The position numbers were made by a program, and so were the translations under genes. The notes under the pieces were generated by a model. It saw only the letters and a list, made by a program, of their open reading frames with translations, was not told the DNA's origin and did no database searches. Source: Rutidosis leptorrhynchoides (Eukaryota > Streptophyta > Magnoliopsida > Asterales > Asteraceae). Taken from it: a stretch of 64,000 nt of DNA. This document shows, piece by piece, positions 11,971-22,713 of the stretch. The stretch spans positions 136,331,501 to 136,395,500 of the forward strand of contig NC_092343.1 of assembly GCF_046630445.1 (NCBI RefSeq), in the 5' to 3' direction. Position 1 is the stretch's first letter. Each line of letters starts with the position of its first letter.

Positions 11971-13245
11971 TCATGCTGCTCAAGAAGAAGCGCATCTTCT
12001 TCTGCCATCGTCATCATGTGTTTCATCATAGCCGCCATCGATTATAACCAGTAATTAATTTCGATTGTTGGAGGTCTTAAACTTTCGAATAGGGTAAAAA
12101 AATTGATTATCGGATAAATCAATGAATCATGGTATCACATCTTCGAAAGTAATTATTCGACCCTTATTGCCTGGGTTACATGGATATCACTTTGGGATAA
12201 GACAAAGATTATGTTCTTGTTTATGACAGAAAAAAGAACCATTTCGCAGTAGAGTATTTAGGTTTCGTATTGTGCATCTCTCATGAATAATCGTTTATGT
12301 ATATATCAGCACCCATAATTATGGAAGAAGATATTTTCAAATCAGTTGGCCGATTGACTTTCCATAAAATATCTCCCATAATATTCAAAGTTGTTAAAAT
12401 AATAATCTTTTCCTTACACAAGCATTATCCCTTCCACAAATATAGCATAAGTGGTTACATGAATATTCTTTTCGTATATTGTTTTAGACAACACGGTAAA
12501 TCTCAAAATTCGTGCTAAGTGTTTTTCTTACTTCCTATGAGAGGGAGTAGCAAATCCTTGCTGCCTAAGGAGTAGCAAAACACAATGAAATTTAACAAGT
12601 CTTTTTGCTGCTGCCTTTAAAAAAAAATTTCGCATTGCCTCTTGTGCTGCCTCTTTAAAGGTAGCACCTAAAGTCGTGATGTCGTTTCAGCACTTTCGTT
12701 GCTGCCTCTAGTTATGCCTCTAAGAGGAAATACCAAACACTTAATCAAATTTCAGGTGACTAAGAAAATGTAGCAAGGAAAACACTTGGTGAAATTTCAG
12801 TTCACTAAGAAGATATAACACGAAAACACTTAGTCAAAATTATGGGTAGATTAAGTCATTTTGAGTGAAGATAATATTAATTAATGAATGTACATTCTAT
12901 ACCTCGTAATACATTCAAGTATAAATAAAATCTCTTAATTACAGTAAATTTTCAACCATGCTCTTTCAAAAATACAGCGTTAGTCAACTAGATTTGGTCA
13001 ACTTTCATAGATGTTTGAAACAAATCCTTATTGGTCAAATATTATATTGGAGGAGCTAACTTATTGTACAAATCCTTATTATATTGCTATTTGGCCGGCT
13101 AATTAATGTACAAAAGTTGTCATTAACGTGTATTAGAGTTTAAGAGTTGAATATAATTATCAAACTTTCCTAAATCCTCGATCCCAACCCCAGCCCCAAT
13201 TAACTCTAGATCTATCCCTCCTTGTATCCTTTAGCTTCGCTGCTA
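11971..13245. other. Upstream region of the kinase gene
   Basis: No gene is seen. At 12530-12850 there is a block of short related words (GCTGCCTCT, CAAACACTTAGTCAAA, GTAGCAA) repeated in both orientations, which could be a decayed MITE. The presumed promoter and 5' leader of the kinase gene lie at about 12850-13245; I could not pick a convincing TATA box. Confidence 0.4.
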
Positions 13246-14115
13246 ATGGGAAATATACCGATCAAGTCGTCTTCATTCCAAGAACTTAATGAATTACGAA
13301 TCCCATATGAAAGTATGTTAGCAGCTACCAACAACTTTGACCCGGGAAATATCATTCATAAAACATTACATAATAATTATGTATACAGAGGGGATCTGTT
13401 ATGGCTTCGCAAACGGATCAACGTTATCGTACAAAGAACTGAATGTACGACAGAAGATGAGATCTTGAAAATGGTCTCAGTGCTTTCCCGTTTTAAGCAT
13501 AAAAATATTGCCACTTTCGTTGGGTTTTGTTATAGGTACGGAGACAGTTACATCGTTACGGAAGGTGAAGTTCAAGGAAGTCTCGACCAAATCCTAAATA
13601 TCGTAGATGTTCCCAGTTCCAGCTCAAAGAAGAATTTAGTTGTCCATAAAGTCCTCACATGTTCCCAAAGATTGAAAATATGTTTGGGTGCTGCCAGAGC
13701 CTTAAGGCACATCCATGAGTGGGGTGCCGTACATGGTGTTTTCATGACCAATAAAATACTTTTAGATGAAAATTTTGAGGCTAAGGTTGTTGGTTGGGTA
13801 ATATCTTACACTGACTCAGATACCTTGAATAAGAGTTTGGGGCCGAAATCTGATGTGTATTCTTTCGGTATGGTTTTGATTGACCTGTTTTGTCACGAGT
13901 ATGCAAAATTGCTGCGATGTGGGGGGGATACTGAATTATCTGGAATCGACAATACACACTTTGATAATAACATTCGCAAACAAATACACTCACAGGCATT
14001 GGCCATTTTGTTAGAATCGCTTAATAAATGCTTGAATGGACAAGGTGAACAGCGGCCGTCAATGGATGAGGTGGTTAAACTACTTGATAGAGCGTTTATT
14101 CTTCAAGGTTATCAA
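13246..14115 (+). CDS. Kinase gene, exon 1: degenerate kinase domain (pseudokinase)
   Basis: ATG at 13246 opens MGNIPIKSS and 290 codons run to CAA|GTAAGC, a good donor at 14116. The fold is that of plant receptor-like (Pelle-type) kinases: an LRIPYESMLAATNNF lead-in at residues 17-31, RFKHKNIATFVGFC, QRLKICLGAARALRHIH, and KSDVYSFGMVLIDL. Catalytic residues are lost: no GxGxxG loop (38-49), VAIK lysine replaced by Gln63, HRD replaced by HGV (163-165), and DFG replaced by Gly-Trp-Val (183-185). It is expected to bind or scaffold rather than phosphorylate. There is no signal peptide or membrane span, so it is cytoplasmic. Read-through past the donor meets a stop at 14143-14145 inside a MITE-like hairpin. 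It could alternatively be a pseudogene, but the frame is clean. Confidence 0.75.
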
Positions 14116-14142
14116 GTAAGCCCATCCTTTTTATATGGGGAG

Positions 14143-14256
14143 TGATATGTACACATCTTATTTTTGTTATGTACACAACCATCATACTTTAACTGTACAA
14201 TACTGTAAAGCATGATGTTGTGTATATAATAATAATAGGTTGTGTACATATCATCA
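14143..14256. repeat. Palindromic MITE-like hairpin in intron 1
   Basis: Left arm TGATATGTACACA (14143-14155) pairs with TGTGTACATATCATCA (14241-14256); a further inner pair is CATCATAC...GCATGATG. Short direct repeats CCTTTTTATAT flank both sides, possibly a target duplication. It begins only 27 bp after the exon 1 splice donor. Confidence 0.6.
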
Positions 14257-14306
14257 CCCTTTTTATATTGAGTGTATTATTTTCAGTCGAAGTACTTATT
14301 TGACAA

Positions 14307-14341
<35 letters not shown>

Positions 14342-14947
14342 CTCTATCAGTGTTAATTTAATAGTCCTCAAACAAAAAGGCACACAGTTTAATAAATTTC
14401 ATTATCATTATTTTTTATTCATTTTACAGTTTTATCCTTTACTTTTACCTACCTTTTTGTTTTATATGTATAAAAGTAAAGATATTAAAGAACGTTAACT
14501 CGTTATTCTTATTTATTTATTTATTTATGGAAATGGACTATTAATTTGTGAAGTCTAAACATGACTTGAATTGAGACGGAGGGAGTAACTATTAAGGGAA
14601 GATTGCATTGTCGTGTAATTGGGTTGTGAAACACATTTTACAATTGTCGTTTGACACTATAGCGAGATGGCAATTATGTAATCTATTGCCGATCGACATT
14701 GTAGTGAGATGACAATTATGTAATTTATTTAATAAGAAAATTTTTCACTTTGTAGTAGTTTTTTTGGGTAACAACATCGTACAAAAATAATATTGAGCAA
14801 ATACTTTGCACTGAGTTTAAACTGTCAGGTTGATTAGAATCTTAAAATGGCCATATAATATGGAAAAAAGTATTTAATAAGGTTACTTATTTTGTAGACT
14901 AAATTAGTTTTTTAACTCATAAATATTTTATATCAATCAATGTTCAG
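14257..14947. other. Intron 1 remainder
   Basis: An AT-rich intron with an (ATA)n run at 14309-14338 and a lone Stowaway-like terminus (GACGGAGGGAGTA, about 14575-14587). The 3' end is TCAATGTTCAG|GAA at 14947. Confidence 0.55.
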
Positions 14948-15937
14948 GAACGATCGTTTGGACTAGAATACATCAAGTCAGCCACAAAGAATTTTAGTGA
15001 AACATACCTAATTGGATCAGGCGGATATGGTAATGTGTATAAAGCAGAACTTGATATTTTCGATGAAAATACCTTTTTGAAGATAAAAGGAAAGAAGCCT
15101 GAAGGAACGTATATGAAGCGTATAACAGTAGCTATAAAACAAATCAAAAGCGATGAAAAGGGGCATGGTGAACATGGGTTCTTTATAGAAGTTGATATGC
15201 TTAGTAAATGCGAGCATCCCAACATAGTCTCACTTCTTGGCTATTGTAATGAAGATTCTGAATTGATCCTTGTCTACGAGTTTGTTCCAAATGGTAGCCT
15301 AGAAGATTATTTGATAGGCATAAATGCAAAAATATATCTTAATTGGGTTCAACGGATTAAAATATGCCTTAATATTGCAAGCGGGTTGGATTATCTTCAC
15401 ACAAAATTCAGTGAAAAAAAAAAGATAATTCATCGTGACATCAAAAGTGCTAACATATTATTAGACGAGAATTGGGAGGCCAAGATTGCTGACTTTGGGC
15501 TCTCTAAATTCTCCCATTTGAATCGGTCGAGGAGCACTATGATTACAAATACTATTGCAGGTACTGACTTTTACTTGGATCCGGAATATATGAAGACGGG
15601 TAAATTAAAAAAAGAATGTGACATATACTCTTTAGGAGTCGTGTTATTTGAAATATTGTCCGGGAGATTGGCCAACGATTCAATTTATTGTGCTGAAAAT
15701 GTTAAAGGGCTTGCATCGGTTGCACGGAAGCGCTTTAACGAAGGAACGCTAAATGATATAATAGATCCTAAATTATTGGAAGAAGCAGAAGAAATCCACG
15801 GGGTAAACATAGTAGCCAATCAAGAGTCTTTGAAAGTCTTTGCAAAGATAGCATTTAGATGTTTGGCAAAAACTCAAGACAGGCGTCCAACAATTAAAGT
15901 CATCATTAAGAGACTTCAAACTGCATTAAACCTTCAA
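14948..15937 (+). CDS. Kinase gene, exon 2: canonical receptor-like kinase domain
   Basis: The exon starts after TTCAG at 14947 in phase 0 (ERSFGLEYIKSATKNFS) and runs 330 codons to CAA|GTAAGT (donor at 15938). All catalytic elements are present: GSGGYG (23-28), VAIK with Lys64, a Glu in FFIEVDML (Glu81), HRDIKSANILLDEN with Asp164, DFG at 182-184, the activation segment GTDFYLDPEY, and DIYSLGVVLFEILSG. It is therefore predicted to be an active Ser/Thr kinase of the plant RLK/Pelle type, without its own transmembrane segment. It follows the pseudokinase exon with compatible phase, so the two are probably one protein. The reading frame has no disruption. Confidence 0.8.
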
Positions 15938-16840
15938 GTAAGTCGATGTTTTACAAATCCTTTACAACATTTTTTCTCTTAATATGCTTGACCTCTAAAT
16001 AAATTGTACTACTAATTGGGATGCTAGCTCAATATTTTTTGAGCAAGATATAGGTTACAACCATACCTAGCGAACGAGTCGGGTTAGGTCAGGATAGGTC
16101 CGATATAATAAACTTTATCTGATTTTTGTGTGTATTATGGGTTTCTTCTAATAGTAAGATGATGTCGTTGAGGTTCAGAGGTTGTTATTGGTTGGAGGAT
16201 TTCGAGTGTACTTTCGCTGAATAGACTTAGAAAACATTGCCCAAAACCTGTTCCATACAATGTTATGTTTCTCAAGTACTTTAGCCCGATAAAGTGCAAA
16301 AGGTTCAACAATCGTATCTATGTCAAGCACTTCTATATCTTTGCTTTGTTTGATATTCATAGTGTCTTGCCCAAAACCTGTTCCATGCTGTTTAATAACT
16401 TATGTTAACTCCATTATTATTTCGATAACTTTGTTCTAACGTCATTTGGGACGTTACAAAATCTTTTGACATGTCTTCCAAAAGCTCTCCTTCCTTCTTG
16501 TTGTTTGAAACTTTCATAGGTTGGTCGGGCTTTTGAAGCTGCAATGGATCCGTGTAGTATTTTGGTGATTTCATGTCTTATTACCGTCAACATTCTCATA
16601 AATCTCCTCTCGTACTGTCAGAAGCATGTAAGATCTTGTCAACTTGTCACCTTTATTTCCATTCTTTTGATAATGTGCATTTAGCTGACTAGGTTAAAGT
16701 GGAATGTCACTATCCAGTTGAGTATATGTCTTTGGTCTATTTTTAGGAGAATCGAGAATCTCTTCGCAGAGTTCTTGTTAATCGATAAAACTCAAGAAAC
16801 AGTCTTTCTGCTAATAATAATTATTAAATCCATTTGTAGT
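15938..16840. other. Intron 3 of the kinase gene, left part
   Basis: Non-coding. Minus-strand open stretches at 16175-16360 and 16392-16599 have no recognisable domain. The segment ends at GTAGT (16836-16840), the target duplication of element A. Confidence 0.5.
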
Positions 16841-17266
16841 TGTTAGTGCATGAGCATTAGTCCCAAGTTCATTATAATGTTTACGTTGTGTTTTATATGC
16901 GGTGAGTAATAGAGTAAGTGCTCATATACATTTAAAGTTAATTTTACTCACAGTTTGTGCAACCGCACGGATGCAGAATGCATCCATACGGGTTCAGTGT
17001 GCAACCGCACGGTTGCAAATGCAGACTATATTTAATGTTGATTTCGGGTTCATTGTTAGGGTTACGAACTCAAAACCTTCCATAGCCGTGAAATCGATCT
17101 ACCGAGGTTTTAGTACTCATTTTGGTTGATCTTTAACATTCTAAAGTCGTTTTACTAAATAAGATCATTGTTTTGGTTATTGTTTTTGATATAAAACTCA
17201 ATATCGAGTTATTCCGCACTCGATATTGAAGTCAAGATCGATTAATTCTGTTTACTTGATCTTAGA
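16841..17266 (+). repeat. 5' LTR of element A
   Basis: 426 bp, TGTTAGTGCATG...GATCTTAGA. It carries palindromic motifs at 16958-17023 (CAACCG-CA-CGGTTG) followed by a TATA-like ACTATATTTAA, the probable promoter. Confidence 0.85.
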
Positions 17267-17268
17267 AG

Positions 17269-17280
17269 TGGTATGAGATC
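17269..17280 (+). promoter_or_regulatory. Primer-binding site of element A
   Basis: TGGTATGAGATC matches the plant initiator-Met tRNA primer site TGGTATCAGAGC at 10 of 12 positions. C1 inserted at its last base and duplicated AGATC. Confidence 0.65.
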
Positions 17281-17459
17281 TGATAATTGGATCAATGCCT
17301 TCATCTTATTGAACGTGGGGTATATATGCCCCAACGATTACAGTGATACATGGAAACTAAATCCCTTATTTTAAGAATTTGATATACATCAATAATATAA
17401 ATAATTACAAGATACACTAGATAATAAATACAAGATAAATGCTAAGTATATCTCTATTA
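17281..17459 (-). repeat. 3' LTR of Copia C1
   Basis: 179 bp. On the element strand it starts TAATAGAG and ends ATTATCA. It lacks 10 bp present in the partner. Confidence 0.9.
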
Positions 17460-20036
17460 CTTCCCCGCAGTCGAAGCCATCGGTAATGAGATGCGAAGAC
17501 TGGAACGAAATTCATCAAATAATAGCCGAGGAAGGCCTTTCGTGAAAATGTCAGCAATCTGATAACGAGTCGGAACGTGCAGTATTCGGACTTGACCCTT
17601 AGCCGCTTTCTCCCGTACGAAGTGGATGTCCATTTCTATGTGCTTTGTACGCAGATGATGAACTGGATTGCCCGAAAGATAAATGGCGCTCATGTTATCA
17701 CAGAAAACGAGTGTTGCTTTAGTAATCGGACAACGCAACTCGAGAAGAAGATTACGTAACCAACATGATTCGGCAACTACATTTGCCACACCCCGGTATT
17801 CTGCCTCGGCACTGGAGCGAGACATTGTGGTTTGTCGTTTAGACGACCAAGAAATTAAGTTATCACCATATTAAACACAGTAATCCGAAGTGGAACGTCG
17901 TGTGTCCGGGCATCCACCCCAATCCGCATCAGTGTATGATACAAGAGTCGAAGTAGCCGAGCGAGTAAGATTGAGGCCGAGAGACAACGTGCCTTGCAAG
18001 TATCGAAGGATGCATTTCAACGCATTCATGTGAACATCCTTCGGATCATGCATATGTAAACAAACCTGTTGTACCACATACGAAATATCGGGCCGGGTAA
18101 ATGTCAAGTATTGTAAGGCCCCGGCAAGTTGACGATATTTAGTAGAGTCCGCATATGGCCTGCCTTGTTTAGAACTTAATTTGCGGGCAGTATCGACAGG
18201 AGTAGAAACTGGATGACACCCTGTGAGCCCAGCTCGTTGAATGATAGTCTCGGCATAAACTTGCTGACTTAGAAATAGACCATGTTGCGTACGACTAACA
18301 TCTATTCCAAGAAAAGAATGAAGCGGTCCTAAGTCTTTCATAGCAAACTCCCGGGATAGAAGAGAAAGTAACTGTAATCGTAACTTATCATTGGAAGTTG
18401 TAAGAATTATATCTACATAAAGTAAAAGGTAGGCAATGTTGTGTCCGTGATGATAAATAAACAAGGAATGATCACATGAGCTATTAACAAAACCAATACG
18501 CTTGGCATAAGTGGCAAAACGTTGGTACCAAGCCCTCGGGGCTTGCTTCAAACCATAAAGAGAGCGCTTAAGGTGACAAACATGATCCGGAAAATTTGGA
18601 TCACGGAAGCCGTATGGTTGGTACATGTATGCGGTCTCGTTTAGATGACCATGGAGAAATGTGTTCTTTACATCTAGTTGCCGAATTTGCCAATTCTTAG
18701 AGACCGCAATACTCAAAACCATACGAATCGTAGCCGGTTTGACTACCGGACTAAAAGTCTCGTTACAATCAACTCCGAGAAGTTGCGAACACCCATCACC
18801 CACTAATCAAGCCTTATAACGCTTAAAAGAACCATCCGATTTGGTTTTGTGCCTGAAAATCCACATAGAACGAATTACCTGCATATTAGGTTTCCGTGGG
18901 ACAAGAGTCCAAGTCTTATTATCAATCAAACCTTTAAGTTCATCACACATAGCCCTATTCCAATTCGGGTCAGTAAGAGCAGTTTTAGGACTAGAAGGAA
19001 GAGGAGAAATAGAAGAGGAAATGGAGAGATTGAAGGGAGATTTGGGTTTAAATATTCCCGACATACTACGAGTAACCATTTTATGGGTAGGAGGATTAGG
19101 ATTAATTATAGGAGATGGTGAATTCGGGGACTGAGATGAAGCAGGTGTATGAGTGGGAGGTGGATTAATTATAGGCGATGGTGGAGAACAAGTGGATTGA
19201 TGTGTCGAATCTGGATGGGTGGGAGAAGAAGCATGCAAAGGTGGTGAAGCATGCGTAGGAGATGTGGGTAAAGTTGGTGTAATATTAGAATCATTTGGAG
19301 TGGACTGAGGAGTATTTGGGCTGGAAGGAGTAGATGGGTGGATAGTGGAAGTAGGATAGAATATAGGATTAAATGATGAGTGAAGAAACTGATATGTATT
19401 GGAGTTAATATCGTGTACAGTAGAGAAAGGAAAAGATGATTCGTCAAAAATGACGTGACGAGAGATGATGAGTTTGTTGGTGGATAGATCAAAACATTTG
19501 TATCCGTGAATATTCGAGGGATAACCTAGAAAAACACAATGTGTAGAACGGGGTTGTAGTTTGTTTCGTTGTGTAGAGGGAATAAGTGGGTAGCATAAGC
19601 AACCAAAAACACGAAGGTGATTGTAAGATGGATCACGATTAAAAAGAAGTTGTGTGGGGGAGAGATTGTGGTAAGTTTTGTTGGGTAAAATATTAAGAAG
19701 ATAGGTAGCCATTTTGAGAGCATGATGCCAAAAATTAGGAGGTACATGAGAATGAGAAAGTAGAGTGCGAATTATGTTATTGATGGCCCGAATTTTGCGT
19801 TCGGCTTTTCCATTTTGGGAAGAGGTGTATGGACAAGAGAATCGAAAAAGCATGCCATTTTGGCGACAAAAATTGTGAAATGAGGTGTTGTTATATTCGG
19901 TTCCATTATCACACTGAATTGTTTTGATGGATGCATGAAATTGTGTTTTGATTAATGTGTTAAAGTTGGTAAACACATTATATACTTCCGATTTTTTACC
20001 AAGGGGAAAGGTCCATAAATAATTTGGTGTTGTCTG
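17457..20036 (-). pseudogene. Copia C1 pol remnant (integrase C-terminus, RT, RNase H)
   Basis: One minus frame runs through with two in-frame stops: TGA at 18807 (Trp position after RYKA) and TAA at 17871 (after DYCV). In order it has the end of the integrase core (CDNGTEYNN, SCPYTSSQNGKAERKIRAINNI), the Pro/Ser/Thr-rich linker, RT (NETFSPVVKPATIRMVLSIA, LLLYVDIILT where the DD box has lost an Asp, CHPVSTPVD), and RNase H ([13 protein letters not shown] to DIFTKGLPR). The 5' part is missing: the frame fades out within about 70 bp of the primer site, showing a roughly 2-kb deletion compared with C2. It is not functional. Confidence 0.85.
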
Positions 20037-20108
20037 CCATCGATTAAGAAAAGAGAAAAGGTAGAAGAGTGAAAAACGAAAGATGAGCAGGGGTTTAGGC
20101 TGATACCA

Positions 20109-20297
20109 TGACAGAGTTAAGTAATTGGATCGATGCCTTCATCTTATTGAACGTGGGGTATATATGCCCCAAAGATTACAGTGATACATGGAAACTAAAT
20201 CCCTTATTTTAAGGATTTGATATACATCAATAATATAAATAATTACAAGATACACTAGATAATAAATACAAGATAAATGCTAAGTATATCTCTATTA
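20109..20297 (-). repeat. 5' LTR of Copia C1
   Basis: 189 bp, ending TCA directly before the primer site. Confidence 0.9.
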
Positions 20298-20302
20298 AGA
20301 TC

Positions 20303-20663
20303 TACAGGTGTCTTTAATCGATCGGTTTTAGAGTCAATTGTGTTCTTAAAGTTTTGGGTTTTGGTATTTTTGAAAGAATTCATCAAAATCTTAAATTTTT
20401 GACATTTAAATCCGTGTTTTTGTTAATTAAGTGTGTTAATCTGGTCATAATCTTTGTTTTGAACGTAAAACAATTGGTATTTTTGATCCAGATTGAGTGC
20501 TAGATCGATTCAACCCATAAACCCTAATTTTGGTGCAGTTTTCTGCCCAGAATTCGCAAAGATCACAACCGTAAGGTTACACCTTGCAACCATACGGATA
20601 CACCACTCGGATACTGCAACCATACTGATACAACATTGTATCCGTGTAATTGTCAAACTGTTT
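20303..20663 (+). other. Element A leader, left part, with degenerate palindromic motifs
   Basis: Non-coding leader between the C1 and B insertions. From 20565 it carries a crowd of degenerate motifs such as AACCGTAAGG, GCAACCATACGGATAC, and GTATCCGTGT, continuing after element B at 35876. TGTTT at 20659-20663 is the target duplication of B. Confidence 0.7.
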
Positions 20664-22713
20664 TGTAGCGACCCGACCAAATCATGTTTGACGGCGCCGT
20701 CTACTTAGGTCCCGTTACGTGGTCAGAAGTCTTTAAGACAAAGTTTGACCAAAATATGTCGCCTTCATTTCAAAATAAAGATTGTTCCCAAAGTTTACAA
20801 GAATTGTTCAACCAATAGTTAAGTTACAACGTTATAATACGAATGAAATCTAGGCGACACGGTTTAAAGTAAAGTCAAAAGACGCTCCATGAAATGCACA
20901 TATACTCGACATCCAATGCAAGTATCAAATAATGAGCGGAAGCATGTATCATGTATCGTTCAAGGACCTGAGAAAAACATAGAAATCTGTCAACGAAAAC
21001 GTTGGTGAAATCATAGGTTTAAGTAAGTAAGTACAAGTGAACCACAAGATTTGCATCAATGAAATAATAGTAATACATTCCAAAAGTTTGTTTCACGAGC
21101 ACCCAATTATCAAAGCTTAACATTCCTTCCATTGTATACCCCATCACTTAGTGCTAGAACAAACACTGATTCTCGAAAATATATTTCATCCGTAGACGGT
21201 AGCGAACCGTCAAGGATGAGGGTTGTCAACCCATATGGCCATATAACATAAGTTCTCGCTTACACCCGGCAAGTGTAACTAATGATAATCGAATTGAGGA
21301 TTTTGTTCTAAACTCGTATGTAGAATGTTTGTTTTCCCGTTCTTGTGTTCACTTAGTTCAAAAGAATCGTTTATGTTTTCTCATCCCAATATAAGTTCAA
21401 AAAGAGTAAAAGTGGGACTATGATCTCACCTTGAGTGCACGAGTAGTAAAGTACTTCACAAAATAACGTGTGCGAAGGATAGTGCTAGTCTTGACCTAAA
21501 CAAATAGGTCGTATCAATAACGGTAAACACGATAGGTCAAAGATGTTCAATTAGTCCTATGGCTCGTTACGACTCGATTATTTAGCATGTGAAATCAAAT
21601 TGCCAAGTTTCATGCAAGATACAAGTATATAAACAAGTTAGGAAGGTTGCATAATCATTTGGTTAAGTTTGACAAAAAGTCAAACTTTGGTCGGTCAAAG
21701 TCAACGAAAGTCAACACGTTCGGGTCGGGTCCCGAACTATTTTTCTGAGGTTTTTATTCATATATAAGCATGTTAGAACAAGTCTCATGTGAATCGGAGG
21801 TCTAGAACATGGCAAACATTTTTGATAAAATGGAAAAGTTGGACAGAATCTGGACAAGGCAAATGTCGCGCCGCGGCAAGGGGTGTCGCGCCGCGACATA
21901 ACACATGGTCTGGTGTCAGGTCGTTTTCAAGGTTCAAGTCTTGGTCAAAACTTCAAACAAACGCAAAACGCAAACCGCAAACAATTAGAAGACGTATCTT
22001 ATACCGTTGGAAAGCTCTTTTGACAAGGAACACAACTAAACACAAATCCTCAAACAAAAACATCATTTACAACAATCGAATTCTCGTCATGTGATCAATA
22101 AACGCTCATCTCAAAGCCTCAAGTTCATCAATATGCATTTTAAGTTCCGGGAATCCAATTTACACATATGATATGCCGTTTTGAAGGTAATGAAGCATAC
22201 ATTACAACTAATCACTAACAATTAACATTCCATGGCATTCAAGCATCCAAAAATTCATTTCAAGAACTAGCAAACCCTAGTCAAGCAACACCAAAATCAA
22301 TAATCACGTTTTTGAAGTTTCTTTGATCAATCTATATATCAACATGAAGCTAATGATGCTAGTAACACTTTTAAAACATCAACTTTCAACATCTAACAAC
22401 ATATGATCATCCAAAATTCAAGAACAACACACCAAAATTCAAGTTCATGCTAGTTACACTAAAACAACGAGATCGAGCATATAAATCATATATTCATGTT
22501 AGACTTGAGCCATAGACACTAATTAACACTTTTATAAGTTAAAAACATAGTATTTGATCCAATTAAGATAAACACAAGTACCCACCCAGGCGACTCAAGG
22601 CGATCTTCATATCGTGCTCGATTCTTCTTCGTTTTCTTTGATTTTTCCTGGTGAGTTCGATTTTCTTGCTATCTTTTGGTTATTATCTGGTTCCCGTTGT
22701 TGGTTTTCTGGTC

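Larger units (their letters stand above)
17281..20297 (-). mobile_element. Copia C1: internally deleted LTR retrotransposon
   Basis: LTRs at 17281-17459 and 20109-20297 are flanked by AGATC on both sides (17276-17280 and 20298-20302). A tRNA-Met primer site (CTGATACCA on the plus strand, 20100-20108) abuts the 5' LTR on the right. At 3.0 kb the element lacks gag, protease and the first part of integrase. LTRs differ at three positions plus a 10-bp gap. It is inserted in the primer site of element A. Confidence 0.9.

Noticed and set aside
14566-14590. Stowaway MITE
   Set aside because: Only one terminal sequence (GACGGAGGGAGTA) was found; no partner end nearby.
18841-19134. Plus-strand ORFs opposite Copia pol, also 48609-49316
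   Set aside because: Shadows of the minus-strand polyproteins.
21711-22094. ORFs repeated identically at 34614-34997
   Set aside because: They lie in the two LTRs of element B and are the same non-coding sequence.
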